Assembly (NCBI GenBank): GCA_017407755.1
Contig: JAFQVY010000009.1
Span: 46,014-110,013, forward strand
From: Clostridia bacterium
Lineage (GTDB): Bacteria > Bacillota > Clostridia > Oscillospirales > Acutalibacteraceae
DNA length: 64,000 bases
Reading direction: 5' to 3'
The position numbers were made by a program, and so were the translations under genes. Below the pieces are notes generated by a model. The model did no database searches and was not told the origin of the DNA. It worked only from the letters and a program-made list of their open reading frames with translations. This document shows, in pieces, positions 54,548-63,897 of the stretch. How positions within the stretch are numbered: position 1 is the stretch's first letter; each line of letters starts with the position of its first letter.

Positions 54548-57500
54548 TTAAAATTCGTCACTGCCGTGGTCGTCGTAAAAATCAAAGTCGTCGGAGTCAT
54601 CAATAAGTGAGCTCTCGTCGAACATATTGCCTTCTTCGCCTTCTTCGTCAAGCATAAAGCCGTCCATATCAGAGGTCATTACGCCTTCGTCGGGAAGGTC
54701 GATATCAGTTGCGGGTACTAAATCCTCGTCCTCGTCAAATTTCTGCTTAAGGTCGATTTCCGCGCCCTCTCTGTCAAGAACACGAACATCAAGAGAAAGT
54801 GACTGAAGCTCCTTAATAAGAACCTTGAAGGACTCAGGAATACCGGGCATGGGAATATTCTGACCCTTAACGATTGCCTCGTAAGTCTTAACACGGCCAA
54901 CAACGTCGTCAGACTTAACTGTCAGAATTTCCTGAAGTGTATAAGCAGCACCATAAGCTTCAAGTGCCCAAACTTCCATTTCACCGAAACGCTGGCCGCC
55001 GAACTGAGCCTTACCGCCCAGAGGCTGCTGAGTAACCAAGGAGTAGGGGCCTGTGCTTCTTGCATGAATCTTATCGTCAACAAGATGATGAAGCTTGAGG
55101 TAGTACATATAACCAACAGTTACAGGATTATCGAAGTAATCGCCGGTTCTGCCGTCCTTAAGCCATGTCTTGCAGTCTTTTGTAATACCGTTCTGGCGTA
55201 AACACTCACCAAAGTCAATGCCTACAACCTGACTCTTGTCGGGATATTCTCCCCTTTCGCTCTTTGCACGCATTTCGTCATAAGCATCAAAGATATCCTG
55301 CTCGTGAGCGCCGTCAAATACAGGAGTCATAACCTTTAAGCCAAGTGCCTTTGCGGCATAGCCCAGGTGAACCTCAAGAACCTGACCGATGTTCATACGG
55401 GAAGGAACGCCAAGGGGGTTAAGAACGATGTCAAGAGGAGTACCGTCGGGAAGGAAGGGCATATCCTCAACAGGAAGAATACGGGATACAACACCCTTAT
55501 TACCGTGACGACCTGCCATCTTATCGCCGACGCTAATCTTTCTCTTCTGAGCAAGGTAAACTCTTACAACCTTGTTTACGCCGGGCTTAAGCTCGTCGCG
55601 GCTGTCTTCACGAGTGAACACCTTAACGTCAACAACAATACCGCTTTCGCCGTGGGGAACTCTTAAAGAAGTATCTCTTACTTCTCTTGCCTTCTCACCG
55701 AAGATTGCACGAAGGAGTCTTTCCTCGGCAGTAAGCTCGGTCTCACCCTTAGGAGTAACCTTACCTACAAGAATATCGTCTGCATGAACCTCAGCACCGA
55801 TGTGGATAATACCGTCCTCGTCGAGGTCTTTGAGCATATCCTCACCAACATTGGGAATGTCACGTGTGATTTCCTCAGCACCAAGCTTTGTATCTCTTGC
55901 TTCGGTTTCGTACTCTTCAATATGAATAGATGTGTAAACATCGTCTCTAACAATTTTTTCAGAAATAAGAACAGCATCCTCGTAGTTATAACCTTCCCAG
56001 GTCATAAAGCCTATAAGCGCATTCTTACCAAGGGAAATTTCGCCGTCCTTGGTAGCAGGGCCGTCGGCAAGAACCTCGCCTGCCTTAAATCTCTGTCCAC
56101 GAACAACAACGGGAATCTGATTGATACAAGTGCCCTGGTTAGAGCGTAAGAACTTGATAACCTCAAAGTCCTTGATTCTGCCTGAGTCGTACTGAACACG
56201 GATTGTGTCAGCGTCGGCACTCATAACAACGCCGTCTTCCTCAGCTAAGATACAAACGCCTGAGTCGGTACCTGCCTTATATTCCATACCTGTACCAACT
56301 AAAGGACTCTGGGTAACCATAAGGGGAACAGCCTGACGCTGCATGTTAGAACCCATCAGTGCTCGGTTGGCGTCATCGTTTTCAAGGAAGGGAATCATAG
56401 ATGTAGCAACAGAGATAACCATTCGGGGAGATACGTCCATATAGTCGAACTTTTTAACATCAAGCTCAACGAACTCGTCTCTGTGACGGCCAACGGCTCT
56501 GGCGTTAACAAAGTGGCCTTCCTCGTCAAGAGGAGTATTAGCCTGAGCTACAATGAACTCGTCCTCCTGGTCGGCTGTCATATATACAACCTCGTTTGTT
56601 ACAACGCCTTTTTCTTTATCGATTTTTCTGTAAGCAGCCTCGATAAAGCCATATTCGTTGATTCTTGAGAATGTAGCAAGGTAGGAAATAAGACCGATGT
56701 TAGGACCTTCAGGAGTTTCGATAGGACACATTCTGCCGTAGTGGCTGTAGTGAACGTCTCGAACTTCGAAGCCTGCACGGTCACGGGACAGACCGCCGGG
56801 ACCTAAAGCTGAAAGTCTTCTCTTATGAGTAAGCTCTGCAAGGGGGTTTGTCTGGTCCATAAACTGAGAAAGAGGTGATGAACCGAAGAACTCCTTAATA
56901 GCAGCGGTTACGGGTCTTATGTTAATAAGTGTGTTGGGAGCAAGGGACTCAACGTCCTGTGCCTGAAGAGTCATTCTCTCGCGGATAACACGCTCAAGAC
57001 GGCTGAAGCCGATTCTGAACTGGTTCTGTAAAAGCTCGCCAACGCAACGGATACGACGGTTGCCAAGGTGGTCGATGTCGTCTGTAGTACCAACGTGCTC
57101 GGCAAGGTTGTTCATATAGTTGATAGAAGCAAAGATATCGTCAAGGATAATGTGGTTGGGCACAAGCTCGTGAGCTCTTGCAGAAATCATATCCTTAAGC
57201 TCTTCCTCGGTTTCGCAAGCGTCTAAAATCTCGCAAAGCACGGGGAAGTATACCTTCTCCTTAATGCCGCACTCAGCATCAGCGTCGAAGTTTACATAGC
57301 AGGAAATATCAACCATGTTGTTGGAAATAATCTTAATTTCCTTGCCCTCTACGCTAATAAGAGCCTCACGGACACCGGCATTTTCAATTACCATAGCCTT
57401 AGCACGTGACACTGTCTCGCCGCGGGTTGCTAAAACCTCGCCTGTTCTGGGGTCTGCAATGGGAGCAGCCAGAACCTGACCGTTAAGTCTCTGAGAAATA

Positions 57501-58345
57501 CCAAGCTTTTTGTTATATTTGTAACGGCCTACCCTTGACATATCATAACGTCTGGGGTCGAAGAAAAGACCGTTTAAGTGTGCCTGTGCACTTTCAACTG
57601 TAGGAGGCTCAGAGGGTCTTAATTTGCGGTAAACCTCAATTAAGCCTGTCTCTACGCTGTCGGTTGTATCCTTCTCAAGGGTTGCCTTGATTCGGTCGTC
57701 GTCACCGAAATATTCTAAAATCTCGGCGTTTGTGCCAAGACCTAATGCACGTAAAAATACAGTAATGGGAATCTTGCGGTTTTTGTCGATACGAACATAG
57801 AAAACGTTGTTTACGTCGTTTTCATATTCAAGCCATGCACCACGGTTAGGAATAACTGTTGAAGAGAAAAGCTCAAAGCCTGTTTTGTCGTGGTCCATTT
57901 TGTAATATACACCGGGAGAACGTACAAGCTGAGAAACAATAACTCTTTCAGCACCGTTGATAACAAAGGTACCGCTGTCTGTCATAAGGGGGAAATCACC
58001 CATAAAGACATTGCTCTCTTTGATTTCGCCTGTTTCTTTATTCAGGAGTCGTGCAGTAACTCTGAGTGCGGCAGAGTATGTTGCATCTCTTTCCTTACAC
58101 TCGATTACACTGTAGTTGGGATGGTCTACGTCCAGAGTATAGTCGATAAAATCAAGAATAAGATTACCGGAATAATCTGTAATCTCCGACACATCTCTGA
58201 ATACCTCTTTAAGTCCCTCGTCGAGGAACCACTGGTAAGACTTCTTCTGAATTTCGATGAGGTTAGGCATCTCGATAACTTCATCAATATTAGCGAAGCT
58301 TACTCTCTCGCTGTTGCCGAGCTTAACGGGCTTAGCGTTAATCAT
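54548..58345 (-). CDS. rpoB: RNA polymerase subunit beta
   Basis: 1265 aa from ATG at 58345; the upstream in-frame GTG overlaps AGGAG. Rifampicin-region motifs ([27 protein letters not shown]), EGPNIGLI, and C-terminal [11 protein letters not shown] and [15 protein letters not shown] are seen. An acidic tail of Glu/Asp ([13 protein letters not shown]...) extends the C-terminus. A tiny out-of-frame frame ATGCCTAATGATTAA overlaps the start. Leader is long and structured. Confidence 0.97.
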   Translation of the reverse strand: MINAKPVKLGNSERVSFANIDEVIEMPNLIEIQKKSYQWFLDEGLKEVFRDVSEITDYSGNLILDFIDYTLDVDHPNYSVIECKERDATYSAALRVTARLLNKETGEIKESNVFMGDFPLMTDSGTFVINGAERVIVSQLVRSPGVYYKMDHDKTGFELFSSTVIPNRGAWLEYENDVNNVFYVRIDKNRKIPITVFLRALGLGTNAEILEYFGDDDRIKATLEKDTTDSVETGLIEVYRKLRPSEPPTVESAQAHLNGLFFDPRRYDMSRVGRYKYNKKLGISQRLNGQVLAAPIADPRTGEVLATRGETVSRAKAMVIENAGVREALISVEGKEIKIISNNMVDISCYVNFDADAECGIKEKVYFPVLCEILDACETEEELKDMISARAHELVPNHIILDDIFASINYMNNLAEHVGTTDDIDHLGNRRIRCVGELLQNQFRIGFSRLERVIRERMTLQAQDVESLAPNTLINIRPVTAAIKEFFGSSPLSQFMDQTNPLAELTHKRRLSALGPGGLSRDRAGFEVRDVHYSHYGRMCPIETPEGPNIGLISYLATFSRINEYGFIEAAYRKIDKEKGVVTNEVVYMTADQEDEFIVAQANTPLDEEGHFVNARAVGRHRDEFVELDVKKFDYMDVSPRMVISVATSMIPFLENDDANRALMGSNMQRQAVPLMVTQSPLVGTGMEYKAGTDSGVCILAEEDGVVMSADADTIRVQYDSGRIKDFEVIKFLRSNQGTCINQIPVVVRGQRFKAGEVLADGPATKDGEISLGKNALIGFMTWEGYNYEDAVLISEKIVRDDVYTSIHIEEYETEARDTKLGAEEITRDIPNVGEDMLKDLDEDGIIHIGAEVHADDILVGKVTPKGETELTAEERLLRAIFGEKAREVRDTSLRVPHGESGIVVDVKVFTREDSRDELKPGVNKVVRVYLAQKRKISVGDKMAGRHGNKGVVSRILPVEDMPFLPDGTPLDIVLNPLGVPSRMNIGQVLEVHLGYAAKALGLKVMTPVFDGAHEQDIFDAYDEMRAKSERGEYPDKSQVVGIDFGECLRQNGITKDCKTWLKDGRTGDYFDNPVTVGYMYYLKLHHLVDDKIHARSTGPYSLVTQQPLGGKAQFGGQRFGEMEVWALEAYGAAYTLQEILTVKSDDVVGRVKTYEAIVKGQNIPMPGIPESFKVLIKELQSLSLDVRVLDREGAEIDLKQKFDEDEDLVPATDIDLPDEGVMTSDMDGFMLDEEGEEGNMFDESSLIDDSDDFDFYDDHGSDEF

Positions 58346-58373
58346 TAGGCATATCACTCCTTTTTGAAATTCT

Positions 58374-58407
58374 CAGCCGTTTCACCGCAAACAGAAACGG
58401 CTTTAGG
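58374..58407 (-). other. Hairpin in rpoB leader
   Basis: AGCCGTTTC (58377-58385) and GAAACGGCT pair around ACCGCAAACA, ~30 bases before the rpoB start. With GGGG-ATTTA-CCCC-TTTT near 58506-58520 it makes a structured leader of about 185 bases. Possible control of rpoBC expression; not a proven attenuator. Confidence 0.45.
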
Positions 58408-58444
58408 ATAAAGCGGTAACAAAAAACTTCCATAAAATTAACTC

Positions 58445-58473
58445 TTGACAAGCGCTAATTTATATGCTATATT
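58445..58473 (+). promoter_or_regulatory. Plus-strand promoter inside the rpoB leader
   Basis: TTGACA (58445-58450), 17-base spacer, TATATT (58468-58473). It points at the ECF sigma gene and would make a transcript antisense to the rpoB leader. Confidence 0.5.
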
Positions 58474-58538
58474 TCTCAGTTTTGCATTTATACAAAATCT
58501 GAAAAGGGGTAAATCCCCCCATAATGTTACATCATAGC

Positions 58539-58567
58539 ATTATAGGAGAAAAAAGGCTCAAAGTCAA
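58539..58567 (-). promoter_or_regulatory. Promoter of rpoBC
   Basis: Minus strand: TTGACT (58567-58562), 17-base spacer, TATAAT (58544-58539), leaving a ~185-base leader. The rplJL genes are not immediately upstream. Confidence 0.75.
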
Positions 58568-58705
58568 GGGTTTTTTGCAAATTTTTTTGCTTTAATTCTA
58601 ATATGCAATCATTTTTAAAAATCACTTGTTCTCACATTTTTAAGAAACACCCGACAGCGTGTATTGTTTTTAAAAGTGGGGTTCTACCTTTTATGGGGGT
58701 AAAAT

Positions 58706-58734
58706 TTGAAAACACACCCAAGATGTTGTATATA
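58706..58734 (+). promoter_or_regulatory. Proximal promoter of the ECF sigma operon
   Basis: TTGAAA (58706-58711), 17-base spacer, TATATA (58729-58734). A start near 58741 leaves ~50 bases to the GTG at 58794, which supports that start over the ATG at 58743. Confidence 0.6.
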
Positions 58735-58793
58735 TAAATAGAATGAACCAAATCAGAAGCAAAATCGTATATAAAGTGAAAGGGGTGAAAACC

Positions 58794-59282
58794 GTGGACA
58801 TTTCAAATTACATAAAGCTTTACTCCAAGGATTTGACAAGGCTTTGTCTTTCCCTTTGCAAAAACAAAGCTGATGCCGAGGACCTTTTTCAGTCGACTTG
58901 GGAAAAAGCAATTAAAAACATTAAAAAATATAATATGGAAATGCCCTTTGACAAGTGGCTTTACTCAATTTGTGTAAACAACTACAAGGACTCAGTTAAA
59001 TCTCCGTTTCATAAAAAAATCCTCCGTTTTGAAAAAACAGAGGATTTGGAGCTTACCCTTAACTCTATTCCTCAGGAAATTGCACCGAGGGAAGATTTTT
59101 TAAGCCTGCACCAAGCACTTCAAAAACTGAGTCTTGAAAAACGGCAGGCGGTTGCCCTTTACTATTTCAAGGACTTCAGCACAAAGGAAGTAGCCGAAAT
59201 TTTAAATATTCCTGAGGGCACGGTTAAGTCCCGACTGAGCAGTGCCCGCGAACAATTAAGAAAGGAGCTTATGTATGAATAA
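58794..59282 (+). CDS. RNA polymerase sigma factor, ECF / sigma-70 family
   Basis: 162 aa from GTG at 58794 (AAAGGGGTG upstream); a frame from 58743 has no ribosome site. Region 2: YIKLYSKDLTRLCLSLCKNKADAEDLFQSTWEKAIKN and FDKWLYSICVNNYKD. Region 4: LEKRQAVALYYFKDFSTKEVAEILNIPEGTVKSRLSSAREQLR. Group IV sigma factors direct polymerase to stress promoters. Overlaps the next gene by 8 bases, the standard arrangement with an anti-sigma factor. Confidence 0.92.
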   Translation: MDISNYIKLYSKDLTRLCLSLCKNKADAEDLFQSTWEKAIKNIKKYNMEMPFDKWLYSICVNNYKDSVKSPFHKKILRFEKTEDLELTLNSIPQEIAPREDFLSLHQALQKLSLEKRQAVALYYFKDFSTKEVAEILNIPEGTVKSRLSSAREQLRKELMYE

Positions 59283-60342
59283 CTTTAGCGACGACAAGCT
59301 TGACAAAATGCTTAAAGCCTACTGCACAAGAGAAAACGAAGCCTTTGTTTACAAAAAGCCTAAAAAAATCAAACACACAGCCCTTATCGCCGCCTGTCTT
59401 GTGCTGGTAATTTTAGCAGGCGTTATCTTTATACCAAACCTTTTTTCTCACAAAGAGCACAGCTTTATAATTGTAGCAAATGCAAAGTCTCTTGACAAAA
59501 GCGGCTTGGCTTCAGCCGACGAAATTACCGCTGATGCATTTGTAGAGCTTGAAAACGTTTGCGGAAACTTGGTTTATTTTGATTTTGACGAAGTACTCTG
59601 CGAAAACGCAGAACCCTATGACCTTACCAAAAACTTTGTGTTTCATAATTTTGTTACCAATCTTAACATAAACGTAGCAGGCGACGACATAAAAACCGTT
59701 ACCTACAAGGTGCATGGCGGTGCTTTTTCACCTTTACATGCATCATTAAACACCAAAGGGCCTTCTGACGGTCCCGATTTTATAGAAACGGTAAACCACG
59801 TTATAACCTTCAGCTATGAGCGCGCACTCACCGAATACACCTATGAATACGACAAAGATATGTTGGTACAGCTTTCTTTCAATCCTGTCTACAGTGAAGG
59901 TACCACCTACGAAAGCGTGGGAAGATTCTTTTCTTCGCCTTATGAATACGCCCGTGCTCATTCAGGCTACAACTGCACCGAAAGCTATGTGTATTCCGAA
60001 AACAGCGACGAGCTTAAAGAAAAATACGGCTGGGCAAGCTTAATTGGCAGCGGATACCGCTCATCCTCCCCCTCTGTAGTAACCGAAGAAGAAAAGGCAA
60101 AGCTAAAAGAGTTTGCCAAAAATGATGATATGGTAGGCTTCTTCAACTTCCAGAATCAGATTTTCAAGCGTCTTATTGACGGCACAACCATTGATGTAAC
60201 TGTTACTACTCACAATGGTGCAAGCGAAACCAAAACCCTTGAGCTTATGTATACTCCTAAAGAAGTAACCACCGCTGAGTGGTACACGGATAATCCCAAC
60301 AACTGCTACTCAAACGGCAACATAAGCGCAAAGCTTAAATAA
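59275..60342 (+). CDS. Putative anti-sigma factor, membrane protein
   Basis: 355 aa. Short N-terminal cytoplasmic part (~35 residues, basic), one TM helix (TALIAACLVLVILAGVIFI, ~34-55), and a ~300-residue extracellular domain that I do not recognise. No zinc anti-sigma HxxxCxxC. Overlap with the sigma gene and topology support anti-sigma function; the cytoplasmic part is short for sigma binding. Confidence 0.72.
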   Translation: MNNFSDDKLDKMLKAYCTRENEAFVYKKPKKIKHTALIAACLVLVILAGVIFIPNLFSHKEHSFIIVANAKSLDKSGLASADEITADAFVELENVCGNLVYFDFDEVLCENAEPYDLTKNFVFHNFVTNLNINVAGDDIKTVTYKVHGGAFSPLHASLNTKGPSDGPDFIETVNHVITFSYERALTEYTYEYDKDMLVQLSFNPVYSEGTTYESVGRFFSSPYEYARAHSGYNCTESYVYSENSDELKEKYGWASLIGSGYRSSSPSVVTEEEKAKLKEFAKNDDMVGFFNFQNQIFKRLIDGTTIDVTVTTHNGASETKTLELMYTPKEVTTAEWYTDNPNNCYSNGNISAKLK

Positions 60343-60371
60343 ATTGCAATCTCCACTTTACAATCTCTATA

Positions 60372-60414
60372 AGGAAAGCTCCGCAGTAAACCCTGCGGAG
60401 CTTTCGTCTTCTGT
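60372..60414 (+). terminator. Terminator of the sigma operon
   Basis: GAAAGCTCCGCAG pairs with CTGCGGAGCTTTC around TAAACC, followed by GTCTTCTGTT; the T-run is poor but the stem strong. Confidence 0.65.
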
Positions 60415-60451
60415 TAAAGGTTCATAAGTGTTCCCATAAAACTAAAAATTT

Positions 60452-61204
60452 TTATCCTAACAAAACATCCATTATAAGCATCAGCGAAAATCCGGCAAGC
60501 AAAGAATAGGTTGCTCCCCGTTCATTGCCGTGAGCGTGGGTTTCGGGAATCATTTCGTCGCTTACCACATAAAGCATTGTACCCCCTGCAAAGGAAAGGG
60601 CAAAGGGAAGAATCAGAGAGGAAACACTTACTGCGAAGTAGCCTATTAAAGTTCCCAAAACCTCAATAAGTCCCGTAACAAGCGCACACACAAAGGTCCT
60701 TGCAGGCTTCACTCCTGCCGAAAGCATAGGAGCAATTATAACCATACCCTCCGGGATATTCTGAAGTGCAATTCCTCCTGCAATAATAATCGCCTGAGAA
60801 GTATCCCCCGAGCCAAACCCAACGCCTGCGGCAATACCCTCAGGCAGGTTGTGAATTGCAATTGCAAGGACAAACAACAGCACCTTGCTTAAATTGGCGT
60901 TGTTGTGAGCCTCTTTATCGGCACCCACAAGCCTGTGAATATGCGGCACCAATTTGTCAAGCAGATTAAGGCACACTGCACCCGTGAAAATGCCTGCAAT
61001 TACTATAAGCAGGTTGAGCTTTCCGCCATATTCAAGGGAAGGCAAAATCAGTCCCAAAACCGCCGCCGAAAGCATTATGCCTGCCGCAAATGAAAGCACG
61101 ATATCTGAAAATTTATGAGAAAGCTTTTTAAATACAAAGCCCAAAAGCGAGCCTATAACCGTGGCACCGCCTACGCCTATTGCGGTAAGAAGTACAATTT
61201 TCAT
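60452..61204 (-). CDS. ZIP family metal transporter
   Basis: 250 aa with eight predicted helices. The binuclear metal site motifs are present: HNLPEGIAAG and LQNIPEGMVI, plus EVLGTLIGY. A His-containing loop (DKLVPHIHRLVGADKEAHNN) lies between helices 3 and 4. Imports Zn2+ or a related divalent metal (family knowledge; direction inferred). Confidence 0.92.
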   Translation of the reverse strand: MKIVLLTAIGVGGATVIGSLLGFVFKKLSHKFSDIVLSFAAGIMLSAAVLGLILPSLEYGGKLNLLIVIAGIFTGAVCLNLLDKLVPHIHRLVGADKEAHNNANLSKVLLFVLAIAIHNLPEGIAAGVGFGSGDTSQAIIIAGGIALQNIPEGMVIIAPMLSAGVKPARTFVCALVTGLIEVLGTLIGYFAVSVSSLILPFALSFAGGTMLYVVSDEMIPETHAHGNERGATYSLLAGFSLMLIMDVLLG

Positions 61205-61365
61205 AAAACCTCCAAAAGCTTTTTATTTTATAATAACATTTTATTTCGAATATCGCCATACATTATTATAATTTCAGTAAACTTAAAATAAATACAAAGT
61301 CCTTTAAAATTAGTGACAAGTCGTAAAAGATGTGCTATTCTTATAATAGAAACGGAGGATTTATT

Positions 61366-61752
61366 ATGTCAAACAAAGATAACAACACTTATGTATGGAG
61401 AGAAAGGAAAAGAACTATTTTCGGCTTGCCCTTAAGCTTTACCGTATATAAGCTTGATGACGAGAAGCTTTATATTGAAACCGGTTTTCTTTCGAAAAAA
61501 GAAGAAGAGGTAAGGCTTTACAGAATTATGGACCTTACCCTTAATATTCCCCTTTCTCAGCGGATTTTCGGCTTAGGCACAATTCACTGCTGTACCGCCG
61601 ATAAATCTACACCTGAATTTGACATCAAAAAAATCAAAAACGCCCGCGAAGTTAAAAATATGCTTTCCGATATGGTGGAAAAGCAACGCGAAGCAAAACG
61701 CGTTTCAAGCCGGGAGTTTATGTCAGAGGACTTTGACCACGACGAATTTTAA
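61366..61752 (+). CDS. PH-domain-containing protein
   Basis: 128 aa from ATG at 61366 with GGAGG upstream; a longer frame lacks a site. Bacterial PH (bPH_2) motif: YTVYKLDDEKLYIETGFLSKKEEEVRLYRIMDLTLNIPLSQRIFG-type pattern across residues ~25-70. C-terminal ~25 residues are charged. Function unknown; no TM. Confidence 0.82.
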   Translation: MSNKDNNTYVWRERKRTIFGLPLSFTVYKLDDEKLYIETGFLSKKEEEVRLYRIMDLTLNIPLSQRIFGLGTIHCCTADKSTPEFDIKKIKNAREVKNMLSDMVEKQREAKRVSSREFMSEDFDHDEF

Positions 61753-61791
61753 AAACAAAACCACGGTACACATTTGTGTACCGTGGTTTTC
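61752..61791 (+). terminator. Terminator after the PH-domain gene
   Basis: AAAACCACGGTACACA pairs with TGTGTACCGTGGTTTT, a 16-base perfect stem; tail TTTTC. Confidence 0.85.
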
Positions 61792-61802
61792 TGGCTCGTA
61801 GC

Positions 61803-61820
61803 ACCGAAAAAGATATCACC
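61803..61820 (+). repeat. 18-bp direct repeat, copy 1
   Basis: ACCGAAAAAGATATCACC, identical to 61928-61945. A core CCGAAAAAG also occurs inverted (CTTTTTCGG, about 61852) between the copies. Possible recombination or boundary site of the element to the right. Confidence 0.75.
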
Positions 61821-61927
61821 GGATTTTTAGGAAAAACCGCTTGTGTCAAGGCTTTTTCGGACTTTTTTTATATTTTTTCTCGGTCTGTGTAATGGTTGGT
61901 GGCCTTTCTCGTCCTTTTTCATTGAGA

Positions 61928-61945
61928 ACCGAAAAAGATATCACC
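61928..61945 (+). repeat. 18-bp direct repeat, copy 2
   Basis: Second exact copy of ACCGAAAAAGATATCACC, 5 bases before the end of the recombinase gene. The 107 bases between the copies hold no gene. Confidence 0.75.
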
Positions 61946-61949
61946 CCAA

Positions 61950-62366
61950 TTAAGTCATTTTCATTACAGGCGTTTCCTGTCCATCGTCTTCCTGGATTTC
62001 AGCATGTGCTAAGAAGGAAGCGACCATGTCAGTCGTATTGTTTGCTTGGTGAGATCCATCCATCGCTTCAATCGCAACACCCGATTCCTCGAATGCCTTT
62101 CTGATTTCTGCAAGCTCATCGACCGTGCCAACGATGCGATTGGTCGATGCCATAACTATCTTTGTGATGCCTTTCTCTTTGGCTTCTTTCAGCAGCTTCA
62201 TTATCATGGGATATGCCAATTCTCGGTTGCCGATTACCGCTGCCGAGTCACAAACCTCGTATCCCTTTGCTTCGCAAAAGTCCATAACTTTTTTTGTTTG
62301 ATTGCGGACTGCATTCTCCGCATTGCTGTGATTGCTGACCCTTACATAAGTAGCCACTTTATCCAT
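61950..62366 (-). CDS. Small serine recombinase (resolvase N-terminal domain only)
   Basis: 138 aa. Resolvase catalytic fold: catalytic Ser in ATYVRVSNHS, QTKKVMDFCEAKGYEV, and the Arg region ASTNRIVGTVDELAEI. It ends at residue 138 with no HTH or large C-terminal domain, so it is either a truncated invertase or a stand-alone catalytic unit as seen in Clostridia mobile elements. Last gene of the element's minus-strand set here. Confidence 0.8.
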   Translation of the reverse strand: MDKVATYVRVSNHSNAENAVRNQTKKVMDFCEAKGYEVCDSAAVIGNRELAYPMIMKLLKEAKEKGITKIVMASTNRIVGTVDELAEIRKAFEESGVAIEAMDGSHQANNTTDMVASFLAHAEIQEDDGQETPVMKMT

Positions 62367-62467
62367 ACGGATGTAGCACCCCTTTCTTTTTTTCTTTACT
62401 TAATTATACCACGAAATCGGATGTGTTTCTACGGTTTTCTGAAACTTTTCAGAACATATTTATTCGT

Positions 62468-63262
62468 TTAGGTCATTTTTATTTCCCCAAAGGTCTGTTC
62501 CTCGGGTTCAAAATATCCCGATTCTATTAGTTGAAATGGTATCTGCCTTTTTGCAAAAGACGAACCGTCTTGTCCCCAATATTCAAGCACTTCGTTGAGA
62601 ATCAGTGAGTAGAATCTATCCGTGGGAATTCTTGATATGGCTTCCTGGGGAGAGGAAATTCCAAACTCACTTTGCGCCTGATTGATCATAAAGCGAGGTG
62701 GTTGTTCACGGTAATACTTCAGTTGCTCATAGATGAAATGGACAATTTCTTGATCAGCTTCGCTGAGTCCGTATTCCTCACAAGCCGCCGAGTCAAGAAC
62801 AACGGGTTCATTATTATCTTCCGGTGCAATTTCTATTTCGGGTTCTTCTATTTTTATGATCTGAACAATATCTCCGATTTTACAACCAAGAGCAAGACAT
62901 ATCCTTTCCAAGACATCGGACTGAACATGGCTGCCGTCCTTTCCCATCTTGGTGATGGTCGCTATACTGATATTTGCCATTTCAGCAAGGTCTTTTTTCT
63001 TAATGTCCTTATCGATGAGAAGCTTAAAAAGAGGCTTGAAACTAATTCGTGTATTGCCATTCCACTTGTGCTTTCCAGCCTTCGTTCTTTCCGCATCGTC
63101 TGACAGAAGCCATTCATCGACCTCGCTCATTTTGAATCTCCAAAGCCGTCCGATTTTAACGGCAGGTAGATTGTTGTTCTTTACCCAATGCACGACAGAG
63201 TCATGGCTTGCGCCGAGATGCTCACAGACTTCTTTCATTGAACACCAACGCTCTACAGTCAT
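62468..63262 (-). CDS. Double-HTH DNA-binding protein (excisionase-like plus Xre-like)
   Basis: 264 aa from ATG at 63262 (AAAGGAG upstream; the ATG at 63271 overlaps it). Residues ~5-55: MerR/excisionase-type HTH (SMKEVCEHLGASHDSVVHW... LPAVKIGRLWRFKMSEVDEWL). Residues ~75-135: Cro/Xre-type HTH (KDLAEMANISIATITKM...). The C-terminal ~130 residues are unknown. Likely regulates or directs recombination of the element. Confidence 0.8.
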   Translation of the reverse strand: MTVERWCSMKEVCEHLGASHDSVVHWVKNNNLPAVKIGRLWRFKMSEVDEWLLSDDAERTKAGKHKWNGNTRISFKPLFKLLIDKDIKKKDLAEMANISIATITKMGKDGSHVQSDVLERICLALGCKIGDIVQIIKIEEPEIEIAPEDNNEPVVLDSAACEEYGLSEADQEIVHFIYEQLKYYREQPPRFMINQAQSEFGISSPQEAISRIPTDRFYSLILNEVLEYWGQDGSSFAKRQIPFQLIESGYFEPEEQTFGEIKMT

Positions 63263-63288
63263 TTTGAGCATCTCCTTTCTTGCATATT

Positions 63289-63897
63289 TTACATCTGCAG
63301 CATCATTGTTTCTTCCTCGGGTTCTTCTGTTCCAATGTCACGGGCGAGTGCAATCTCATCGAAGTGATCATCACACCATGCCATAATAGCAGAAACTCCT
63401 GTGGCTGCATTATCCATATTTTTCATCATTCCAGCAAGGTATGATTCAAGCTCCAACTGGAATTCGGGACAGGGCTGTGCGTATGCCTGAATATTTTTCA
63501 CCGCATACCGCATCCTCGCCATGAGGTTAATTGTATCGTCATACAGTTTTTCAAGATCTGCATCCTGGGGGCTGACATGGATTCTATCTAAGTATAGGAT
63601 GTCGAGATTCTGATTTGTCGCAATGTCCCGATCCTTTCTCGGGAACTTAATACCGTGATCATCGGGATCAGTTCGCTTCTCGTAAATACCGTGCGCGGTT
63701 CTTTTGAGCAATCCATCCTCTTTTTCAACCTGATATCGGAGAAACATTGCAAAGTCCTTTTGCCTAATTCCGTCTTCGGGATACATCTCCGTATAGGTTT
63801 CATAGAGTCTACCGGCTTTGTATCTCTGATTTTCTTGCAGATGACTTTCAAGAAAAGCTGTTAGTGCCTCATAATTGGCAGTAATCTGTCTATCCAT
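63289..63897 (-). CDS. Hypothetical protein of the mobile element
   Basis: 202 aa, family not recognised. Predicted mostly helical, with Asp/Glu-rich parts (YDDTINLMARMRYAVKNIQAY) and no signal or TM segment. GGAG precedes its start; starts 8 bases inside the upstream gene. Confidence 0.65.
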   Translation of the reverse strand: MDRQITANYEALTAFLESHLQENQRYKAGRLYETYTEMYPEDGIRQKDFAMFLRYQVEKEDGLLKRTAHGIYEKRTDPDDHGIKFPRKDRDIATNQNLDILYLDRIHVSPQDADLEKLYDDTINLMARMRYAVKNIQAYAQPCPEFQLELESYLAGMMKNMDNAATGVSAIMAWCDDHFDEIALARDIGTEEPEEETMMLQM

